Shown here piece after piece: positions 1-5,251 of a stretch of DNA of 6,730 nucleotides; the stretch's first letter is position 1, and the number at the start of each line of letters is the position of its first letter. The translations under genes and the position numbers were made by a program. Source of the stretch: Chloroflexota bacterium (GTDB taxonomy: Bacteria > Chloroflexota > Anaerolineae > Anaerolineales > UBA4823); NCBI GenBank assembly GCA_030636125.1, contig DAOVXM010000143.1, forward strand, positions 1 through 6,730, read 5' to 3'. The notes below the pieces were generated by a model. The model worked only from the letters and a program-made list of their open reading frames with translations. It was not told the DNA's origin and ran no database searches.

Positions 1-1136
1 GAAACTCTTATCAAATCATCCCTGACAGCCAATTTGTAAACTGTCCCGCTCAAGTGGATTTTGATGCGCGTAAGTTCGTCGCCGAACAGCCTGGTTGGTT
101 GAATGGCTACGAGGAGTACGCAGCAGGAGCAAACCGGAGTGGCGCTGAGGTCGTAGATTATATAGCGATCAAATTTAGCGTCAGCCCGCGCCTCCTTTTA
201 GCATTACTTGAATACCAATCCGGCGCCCTCACCGATCCAGATCCACCTTCGCAGGCGACCACTTACCCATTGGGTTACCGCGCTCGTGATCGTAAAGGTC
301 TCTACCGGCAACTGCTCTGGGGGGCCAACCTGCTTAACAATGGCTATTACGGTTGGCGTACGAGTAGTTTGATATCCATTGACCATAAAGATGGACGCAT
401 GGAACGCTTTGACCCCTGGCAAAATGCTGCTACCGTCAGCATGCACAACTTCTTCAACACATTGCTCCCAATTGATGAATACTATCAAGCCATTTCGCCC
501 GAAGGGTTCGCGCATACATACTCTTCCCTCTACGGTGACCCCTGGGCAGCAGACCAACCCCATATCCCTGGTAGCCTGGAGCAACCATTCCTGACTTTGC
601 CGTTTAAGCCGGGCGACCCCTGGGCCTACACAGGTGGGCCGCACACTGGATGGGGTAAAGGCGAGCCATTCGCTGCATTAGACTTCGGCCCTCCACTCAC
701 GTTGGGTGGGTGCCAGCCTACATCTGAGTGGGCGACAGCTGTCGCCCCAGGGGTCATCGTCCGCTCTGAAACCGGGGAAGTGACACTCGACCTGGATGGT
801 GATGGGGACGAGCGCACCGGTTGGACCATCTTCTACCTGCACGTGGCCACACAGGGGAGAGCCCCCGTCGGCGCCACCTTGCAGACCGGCGATCCAGTCG
901 GGTACCCCTCCTGTGAGGGCGGCACAAGCACAGGCACCCACATCCATATTGCCCGCAAATACAATGGTGAATGGATTGCTGCCGATGGGCCATTAGCATT
1001 CAATCTGGAAGGTTGGATCGCCCACAATGGAACTGAAGCATACCAGGGCACGTTGACGCGCCTGTCCCGCACGGTAACTGCTTGCGAATGCTCCAACCAG
1101 GCAAGTTTTATCCAGGCAGAAGAACGCTCGGACTAG
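1..1136 (+). CDS. M23 family zinc metallopeptidase (LytM-type), 5' end outside the window
   Basis: The reading frame is open from base 3 with no stop, so the gene begins upstream. A GTG at 54 is only an internal codon, because the frame before it already reads as protein (SYQIIPDSQFV). Numbering from that GTG, the last about 170 residues form an M23 (LytM) domain with a full set of likely zinc and catalytic residues: H197 and D210 (GGPH then ALDFGPP), H263 (FYLHVA) and the H296-x-H298 pair (THIHIA). M23 enzymes cut peptide cross-links in peptidoglycan outside the membrane, so the missing N-terminus probably holds a signal peptide. A DLDGDGDER loop sits between the zinc ligands. The first about 150 residues include SPRLLLALLEYQSG, which resembles the core helix of lytic transglycosylases. 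The C-terminus has a CEC motif. A hairpin terminator follows. The class is secure; the substrate is not known. Confidence 0.9.
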   Translation, partial: NSYQIIPDSQFVNCPAQVDFDARKFVAEQPGWLNGYEEYAAGANRSGAEVVDYIAIKFSVSPRLLLALLEYQSGALTDPDPPSQATTYPLGYRARDRKGLYRQLLWGANLLNNGYYGWRTSSLISIDHKDGRMERFDPWQNAATVSMHNFFNTLLPIDEYYQAISPEGFAHTYSSLYGDPWAADQPHIPGSLEQPFLTLPFKPGDPWAYTGGPHTGWGKGEPFAALDFGPPLTLGGCQPTSEWATAVAPGVIVRSETGEVTLDLDGDGDERTGWTIFYLHVATQGRAPVGATLQTGDPVGYPSCEGGTSTGTHIHIARKYNGEWIAADGPLAFNLEGWIAHNGTEAYQGTLTRLSRTVTACECSNQASFIQAEERSD

Positions 1137-1219
1137 AGTTCATAGCTGCCAGAGTATCTCGTGATAATGGGGGGGAACAGTACGTTGAACAAGAAAAAAC
1201 CAACTCAATTTGCCCTTTT

Positions 1220-1249
1220 GCCCACCATTTCACCGGTGGGCTTAATTTT
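1220..1249 (+). terminator. Rho-independent terminator of the M23 peptidase gene
   Basis: A perfect 7-bp GC-rich stem, GCCCACC (1220-1226) with GGTGGGC (1235-1241), encloses an 8-base loop and is followed by TTAATTTTA. It lies 84 bases after the peptidase stop and before the next promoter, so it probably isolates the two transcription units. The T tract is interrupted by two A residues, which lowers confidence slightly. Confidence 0.75.
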
Positions 1250-1300
1250 AAAACAACTTTAAAATAATCAAAGTACAAATTAATATTTCAAAATAACAGC

Positions 1301-1328
1301 TTGACATTTATGTATTTTTTGCTATAAT
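1301..1328 (+). promoter_or_regulatory. Sigma70-type promoter of the five-gene DUF2089/DUF4097 operon
   Basis: TTGACA (1301-1306) and TATAAT (1323-1328) both match consensus exactly and are 16 bases apart. The 50 or so bases upstream are very AT-rich with A and T runs (about 1242-1298), like an UP element. Transcription should start near 1335, leaving a leader of about 50 bases before the ATG at 1388. The 251 bases between genes (1137-1387) otherwise hold only the terminator and no gene I can support. Confidence 0.88.
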
Positions 1329-1373
1329 ACTGAAAGAAACACTATAAGCAACTGTTAATCCTGGGACAGAAAA

Positions 1374-1380
1374 AGAAGGA
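1374..1380 (+). promoter_or_regulatory. Ribosome binding site for the DUF2089 gene
   Basis: AGAAGGA lies 7 bases before the ATG at 1388. This supports that start as the first gene of the transcript. Confidence 0.8.
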
Positions 1381-1387
1381 ACTTATA

Positions 1388-1774
1388 ATGAATAGATTAC
1401 CCACCACCTGCCCGATCTGCGGTGGAGAAATTACCGTAACCCGCATTCACTGCCGGGACTGTGACGTTACTATCGAAGGACGCTTTGATGGCGGGCCTTT
1501 TTCGCAACTGTCACCTGACCAGCTAGCTTTTATTGAGACCTTTGTACGCTGCGAGGGAAAGATCAATCGCATGGAAGGCGAAGTCGGACTCTCCTATCCC
1601 ACGATCCGCAACCGCCTACATGAGGTTATTCGTGCTCTGGGTTACGAGCCTGGTGGGGGTGAGGAAGCCATCGGATTATCGGAAGAAGAGCGCCAGCGTA
1701 TTCTCGAAGAGCTTGATAATGAGCAAATCTCGGTTGATGATGCTATGCTTTTGCTACAAGAAAGAGGAGGATAA
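1388..1774 (+). CDS. DUF2089 family protein: zinc ribbon, helix-turn-helix and C-terminal SHOCT-like module
   Basis: This 128-residue protein begins with a four-cysteine zinc ribbon, C8-P-I-C11 and C22-R-D-C25. Residues 41-85 follow with a helix-turn-helix-like segment (LSPDQLAFIETFV, then a likely recognition helix around YPTIRNRLHEVIRALGY). This is the full DUF2089 pattern. After a glycine-rich linker (89-91), residues 98-124 form a short helical module (RQRILEELDNEQISVDDAM) that recurs in all four downstream proteins. The layout suggests a cytoplasmic DNA-binding regulator, perhaps of its own operon; I infer this, since DUF2089 has no firmly established role. It is the first gene after a strong promoter, with a good ribosome site. 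Its last codons contain the ribosome site of the next gene, which starts 2 bases after its stop, so the two are probably translationally coupled. Confidence 0.93.
   Translation: MNRLPTTCPICGGEITVTRIHCRDCDVTIEGRFDGGPFSQLSPDQLAFIETFVRCEGKINRMEGEVGLSYPTIRNRLHEVIRALGYEPGGGEEAIGLSEEERQRILEELDNEQISVDDAMLLLQERGG
1764..1770 (+). promoter_or_regulatory. Strong Shine-Dalgarno inside the end of the DUF2089 gene
   Basis: GAGGAGG ends 6 bases before the ATG at 1777 and overlaps the last glycine codons of the preceding gene. It fixes the start of the DUF4097 gene and favours coupled translation. Confidence 0.85.
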
Positions 1775-1776
1775 TC

Positions 1777-3033
1777 ATGGGCCAGCAGTCGGTAACCACC
1801 AGTTCGACACCCGAAGTTCTCATCGAAGAAGTTCACGGGAACTTAGAGGTGAAAGGGTGGGATCGATCAGATGTGCTCGTGAAACCCAGCACGGATGACG
1901 ACCTGCTCCTAGAAGCACAGGATGATACCGTGCGTATTCGCTGTAAAAGCAACTGCATGGTACGGGTACCCCACGGAGCTAGTATGATGGTCGGACACGT
2001 ACACGGTAATACGCGCATTAAGTTGATTGACGATAGGTTGAAATGCGAGCAAGTTGCAGGTTCTTTGGTGCTGCGCAATGTAGCGGAGACCAGGATCGAA
2101 TCCGTACACGGCGATCTGCTTGCCAAACAGGTTATGGGGGACTTATATGTTGACAATGTCCATGGGAATGCGGTCGCACGCGATATCCAGGGGGACTGCG
2201 CCATTGGACAGGTGGGAGGTAATCTTGACCTGAGAGACGCGGAAGGAGATATCAACGTGTCAGCCACGGGTAATGCCAGAGTCCGGTTAAGCCTGCTAGC
2301 GGGAGAGAATTACAATATAACAGCCAGTGGAAACCTGCACTGCCGCATTCCAGACTTCAGCAGTGTGCAGGTGGAGTTTTCAAGCGAAGCTAATAAAATC
2401 CAAGTAAAACTACCGGGCGAAAAAAACTTGTACCAGCAACAAAACTATAGCCTAACCCTTGGGGATGCCGAGGCTTCGATGTCCCTCTCGAGTGGTGGAA
2501 GCCTATCTTTCGTCAGCCAGGAATCTGAACAGTTTGAAATGGAAGATGTTGAAGCCGAATTCGAAGAGGCATTCGCCGGATTTTCTGAAGAGTTTAGCCA
2601 ACAAATTGCTGACCAGATAGAAGCCCAAGTCGAGACCCAGTTAGATGTTCTCAACAATGAGATGGAAAACCTCTCAACTGTCATCGGACAGGCCGGCCTC
2701 TCGCAGGAGGAAAAAGACCGTATTATGGAGCAAGCTCGCGAATCTAGCGAGCGTGCCACCGCGCGATCCCAAGAAAAAATCCGGCGCGCCCAGGAAAAGC
2801 TCGAACGCAAACTGGCAGCGGCGCAAAGGAAGGCCGAACTGCGAGCCAGGGCTGCCGAGCGGCGCAGCCAAAAAGGGACGGGATTCACATGGCCTCCCCC
2901 AACAGAAAAATCTCCCAAGAAGGTGGTCTCAGACGAAGAACGCCTGATGGTCTTACGCATGTTAGAAGAAAAGAAAATTGGCCTGGAAGAAGCTGAACAA
3001 TTGTTAACAGCTTTAGAGGGCAATGGAGAATGA
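1777..3033 (+). CDS. DUF4097 repeat protein with charged coiled coil and C-terminal SHOCT-like module
   Basis: This 418-residue protein has four parts. Residues 12-215 are a DUF4097-type beta-repeat domain; from 109 to 162 there are six uninterrupted 9-residue repeats of the form x-V-x-G-D/N-L-x-V-x (for example SVHGDLLAK, QVMGDLYVD), expected to stack as a beta solenoid. Residues 250-366 are a long helical coiled coil, acidic in its first half and strongly basic in its second. Residues 370-383 are a proline-rich linker. Residues 386-414 are the SHOCT-like module (RLMVLRMLEEKKIGLEEAEQ). I see no signal peptide or membrane segment, so it should be cytoplasmic although DUF4097 is often labelled putative adhesin. 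The same domain family occurs in Bacillota YvlB and LiaX, the latter linked to envelope stress; function here is inferred only. It lies 2 bases after the DUF2089 gene and 9 before the next. Confidence 0.87.
   Translation: MGQQSVTTSSTPEVLIEEVHGNLEVKGWDRSDVLVKPSTDDDLLLEAQDDTVRIRCKSNCMVRVPHGASMMVGHVHGNTRIKLIDDRLKCEQVAGSLVLRNVAETRIESVHGDLLAKQVMGDLYVDNVHGNAVARDIQGDCAIGQVGGNLDLRDAEGDINVSATGNARVRLSLLAGENYNITASGNLHCRIPDFSSVQVEFSSEANKIQVKLPGEKNLYQQQNYSLTLGDAEASMSLSSGGSLSFVSQESEQFEMEDVEAEFEEAFAGFSEEFSQQIADQIEAQVETQLDVLNNEMENLSTVIGQAGLSQEEKDRIMEQARESSERATARSQEKIRRAQEKLERKLAAAQRKAELRARAAERRSQKGTGFTWPPPTEKSPKKVVSDEERLMVLRMLEEKKIGLEEAEQLLTALEGNGE
2101..2262 (+). repeat. Six tandem 9-residue beta repeats within the first DUF4097 protein
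   Basis: Residues 109-162 divide with no gap into SVHGDLLAK, QVMGDLYVD, NVHGNAVAR, DIQGDCAIG, QVGGNLDLR and DAEGDINVS. The repeat is visible in protein but degenerate in DNA. VHG tripeptides also occur outside it, at residues 19 and 75. Confidence 0.85.
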
Positions 3034-3042
3034 GGCCCAATT

Positions 3043-3750
3043 ATGTCTAGCGAAAGTGAACGCCGTTTCATACTTGAAATGATCCAAAGCGGTAAGATCT
3101 CATCTACTGAGGGTCTGAACTTGCTTAAAGCGTTAACAACTGCTGATGAGGTACAAAGCCCCATGGAGGCCGGCTCCAGCGAAAGCGAAATACCAGGCGA
3201 GACCGGCATAGATGCCGAAGCAGCTGCTCCAGATCCATCACCTCAATCACATCAAGATGAACCGCTCACGGGAGAAGTACTAGAACCGGTAAATGCTACC
3301 CTGCCGCCAGGTGTAGAAAAATGGCGTCGCTGGTGGAGGATGCTGCTGTGGGTGGGTGTGACGATCACTATCTTGGGAGGGTTACTGATGTACTGGGCGC
3401 AACAAGCTTACGGCATTGGCTTTTGGTTTATTTGCGCTTGGGTACCTTTCCTGTTAGGTTTAGCTTTGATGGTGATGGCTTGGCAAAGCCGCACGGCGCG
3501 CTGGGTCCATATACGAGTACACCAGCGTCCTGGCGAATGGCCTCAAAAAATTGCGCTCAGCTTCCCGATCCCGCTCCGCATGACCGCCTGGTTTTTACGA
3601 GTCTTTGGTGGCAGAATCCCAGGATTGCGGGATACCTCAGTGGATGAATTGATCGTAGCCCTGGGTGACTCAACAAGCCCCGAGAATCCACTATTCATCG
3701 AAGTTGAAGACGATGAAGATGGAGAGAGAGTAGAGATATTTATTGGCTAA
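3043..3750 (+). CDS. Two-helix membrane protein with N-terminal SHOCT-like module and C-terminal acidic-tail domain
   Basis: Residues 4-31 of this 235-residue protein are the SHOCT-like module (RRFILEMIQSGKISSTEG). Residues 35-90 are a low-complexity acidic, Pro/Ser-rich linker. Two transmembrane helices follow at about 100-119 and 125-147, joined by a very short loop. The basic clusters KWRRWWR before helix 1 and RTARWVHIR after helix 2 predict that both soluble parts face the cytoplasm. Residues 154-235 match the C-terminal domain of the next gene, ending in EDGERVEIFIG against EDGEHIEIFIE. The protein thus looks like the membrane-anchored version of its neighbour, with linker and hairpin inserted between shared ends. 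GAGG overlapping the previous stop, 7 bases before the ATG, supports the start. I do not recognise a named family for the whole protein. A membrane tether for the other module-bearing proteins is a reasonable inference. Confidence 0.87.
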   Translation: MSSESERRFILEMIQSGKISSTEGLNLLKALTTADEVQSPMEAGSSESEIPGETGIDAEAAAPDPSPQSHQDEPLTGEVLEPVNATLPPGVEKWRRWWRMLLWVGVTITILGGLLMYWAQQAYGIGFWFICAWVPFLLGLALMVMAWQSRTARWVHIRVHQRPGEWPQKIALSFPIPLRMTAWFLRVFGGRIPGLRDTSVDELIVALGDSTSPENPLFIEVEDDEDGERVEIFIG

Positions 3751-3840
3751 AAGACATAAGCACGCTTTCCAGCCCAACATACTGGCGCTGAGGACATCCC
3801 CCAAACGATCTACGCATTGGGATGGGCGTTTAGCCCCTCC

Positions 3841-3847
3841 GAGGAGG
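3841..3847 (+). promoter_or_regulatory. Strong Shine-Dalgarno for the small SHOCT-like gene, possibly in a hairpin
   Basis: GAGGAGG lies 7 bases before the ATG at 3855 and fixes that start. The bases just before it, CCTCC (3836-3840), are complementary to it, so CCTC could pair with GAGG across a 4-base loop. A second small hairpin, GGGC (3824-3827) with GCCC (3833-3836), competes for the same bases. This is the largest gap in the operon (104 bases) and I found no convincing promoter in it. Confidence 0.75.
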
Positions 3848-3854
3848 ACCGAAA

Positions 3855-4226
3855 ATGGCCACAAGTGATGACCGTATGAAAATTTTAAAAATGATTGACG
3901 AAGGAAAAATTTCCGCTGAGGAAGGCGCCAAGTTGCTAGCTGCGCTATCGGAAAGCAGAAAACCAAGCAAGGCGCCCGTTAAAGGCTCGAGTGGAGGGGC
4001 ACGCTGGTTGCGCGTACGCGTGACGGACATGGTAACCGGCAAATCCAAAGCCACTATCAACTTACCGATGGGGCTGGTGGACGCCGGGATGAATATCGCC
4101 TCCCAATACGCACCAGACGTGGCTTTTGATGAGTTAATGGAAGCTATCGCAGCCGGTGCAGAAGGTAAAATCATCGACGTGATCGATGAAGAAGACGGCG
4201 AACACATTGAAATATTCATCGAGTAG
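3855..4226 (+). CDS. Small soluble SHOCT-like protein with conserved EDGE..EIFIE C-terminus
   Basis: This 123-residue protein starts with the SHOCT-like module at 4-31 (DRMKILKMIDEGKISAEEG). A short basic linker (33-48) follows, then a compact domain (51-123) running from WLRVRVTDMVTGK through INLPMGLVDAGM to a C-terminal acidic stretch and EHIEIFIE. I recall this arrangement as a common uncharacterised family in Chloroflexota and Bacillota, usually annotated only as SHOCT-like or hypothetical. The domain shape (strand, strand, helix, helix, strand) is read from hydrophobic patterning and not proven. No membrane segment or signal peptide is present. It is the soluble paralogue of the upstream membrane protein. 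The upstream in-frame stop at 3831 and the strong ribosome site leave this ATG as the clear start. The next gene begins 10 bases after its stop. Function is unknown. Confidence 0.9.
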   Translation: MATSDDRMKILKMIDEGKISAEEGAKLLAALSESRKPSKAPVKGSSGGARWLRVRVTDMVTGKSKATINLPMGLVDAGMNIASQYAPDVAFDELMEAIAAGAEGKIIDVIDEEDGEHIEIFIE

Positions 4227-4236
4227 AAAATGAATT

Positions 4237-5151
4237 ATGGCTCAAGAACAGATTGAACACGTTTTTAATGTTCAGGACCCATCTCGGTTAATCCTTTCGA
4301 ATATCCGTGGCTCGGTATATGTTCAAACTGGTGATGATGCCAGCATACATGTGACTGCTATCAAACATCTCGACACGGGAGACGCTGAACATACAGAAAT
4401 TTTTATCTCTCAAAGAGCGGATGATACCGTAACAGTGGAAACCCGCTACCGGGCAAAATCTTGGTTTCAATTCCCCCGCAAACATCCTTGTAAAGTTGAC
4501 TATATCATCCGCGTTCCGCGTGCCTGTTCCCTGAATGTCTCTGGGGTGAGCAACACCGCAACGATACAAGGGATCGAGGGAGCCTCCTCGATTGATACGA
4601 TTAGCGGCTCAATCGATTTAAGAAATCTATCTGGTCATCTTAAAATCTCGTCAGTCAGTGGCGATATCAAGGGCGAGTCACTGTCCGGTACTCTTAAATT
4701 GAAGACCGTGTCAGGTGATGTGGATTTCAGTAAGGCCAAATTTGGCGAAATTAATGGGTCTACCGTCAGTGGCGATCTTGATATTCAGACACAGATCACA
4801 GGACCCTATCGCTTCAACTCAATTTCCGGCGATATCTGTCTAATCGTTCCACCGGATACCAACTGCTCGGTAAAAGTCAGTAGTGTGAGCGGTGAGTTCA
4901 TCACAGCTTTGCCCAGCAGCCACAGTCAACGCCGTAATGGAAAGGGCTTCTATGAGATAGGCTCTGGGGGCGTTAACCTTGACTTTGACAGTGTCTCGGG
5001 AGATCTCTCCCTGACCGCAGCTAGTAGCGCGCCTGCAGGCCCACAGGAAGAGCTTGGCCTGGATTCGCAAGAGTTTCGCCACAGCGTGCTTGATCGCATT
5101 GCCCAAGGCAAATTATCCGTTCCAGAAGCCTTACACGAACTGCAAGCTTGA
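4237..5151 (+). CDS. Second DUF4097 repeat protein with C-terminal SHOCT-like module
   Basis: Most of this 304-residue protein is a DUF4097 beta-repeat domain with the common V-S-G-D motif. Residues 121-165 form five gapless 9-residue repeats (TISGSIDLR, NLSGHLKIS, SVSGDIKGE, SLSGTLKLK, TVSGDVDFS), and further copies occur at 176, 195, 216 and 252. The N-terminal part parallels that of the first DUF4097 protein, including a RVPR segment at 92 aligned with RVPH there. Residues 261-276 are an Ala/Pro/Gly linker and 277-303 are the SHOCT-like module (FRHSVLDRIAQGKLSVPEAL). Unlike the first DUF4097 protein it has no coiled coil. No signal peptide or membrane helix is seen. The ribosome site before this ATG is weak, and the stop of the previous gene is 10 bases away, so translation may depend on coupling. 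It is the last gene of the operon. Confidence 0.88.
   Translation: MAQEQIEHVFNVQDPSRLILSNIRGSVYVQTGDDASIHVTAIKHLDTGDAEHTEIFISQRADDTVTVETRYRAKSWFQFPRKHPCKVDYIIRVPRACSLNVSGVSNTATIQGIEGASSIDTISGSIDLRNLSGHLKISSVSGDIKGESLSGTLKLKTVSGDVDFSKAKFGEINGSTVSGDLDIQTQITGPYRFNSISGDICLIVPPDTNCSVKVSSVSGEFITALPSSHSQRRNGKGFYEIGSGGVNLDFDSVSGDLSLTAASSAPAGPQEELGLDSQEFRHSVLDRIAQGKLSVPEALHELQA
4597..4731 (+). repeat. Five tandem 9-residue VSGD repeats within the second DUF4097 protein
   Basis: Residues 121-165 split exactly into five 9-mers with hydrophobic-Ser-Gly at positions 2-4. The period is identical to that in the first DUF4097 protein, but Ser replaces the frequent His before Gly. This is a protein-level repeat with degenerate DNA. 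Confidence 0.85.
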
Positions 5152-5183
5152 ACATTCGATCTGCAAATCCTATCAATAAACAT

Positions 5184-5214
5184 TGGTCGAAATTCCATGA
5201 TAGAATTTCGATCA
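5184..5214 (+). terminator. Inverted repeat after the operon, possible terminator or operator
   Basis: TCGAAATTC (5187-5195) and GAATTTCGA (5203-5211) pair perfectly across a 7-base loop. Three more pairs, one of them G-U, extend the stem to 12. The following bases, TTATTATTTAA, are U-rich but interrupted. The stem is AT-rich, so a terminator is plausible but not typical. The symmetric arms could instead bind a regulator ahead of the acetyltransferase gene. The rest of 5152-5251 shows no clear promoter. Confidence 0.55.
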
Positions 5215-5251
5215 TTATTATTTAACCGCCTAAGTCAAACAGAATTCAATT

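Noticed and set aside
204..644. Minus-strand reading frame of 146 codons
   Set aside because: It lies wholly opposite the M23 peptidase gene, whose frame shows clear family motifs. It has no recognisable domain of its own.
1169..1175. Run of seven G after the M23 gene
   Set aside because: It lies after the stop codon in non-coding DNA. The peptidase ends with a sensible C-terminus, so a frameshift need not be invoked.
2445..3209. Long minus-strand reading frame of 254 codons
   Set aside because: It lies opposite the coiled-coil part of the DUF4097 gene and the next gene start. Its Ser/Arg/Leu-rich composition is what the complement of a Glu/Lys/Ala-rich coding strand gives, and no ribosome site or domain is seen.
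4384..4410. AEHTEIFIS in the second DUF4097 protein resembling the EHIEIFIE ending of the upstream protein
   Set aside because: It sits in the N-terminal beta domain with no further similarity around it. A short alternating beta strand can match by chance.
2101..4731. Repeats that might suggest a CRISPR array or tandem DNA repeat
   Set aside because: The periodicity is 27 bases because of 9-residue protein repeats. The DNA copies are degenerate and there are no spacers, so this is coding repeat structure only.
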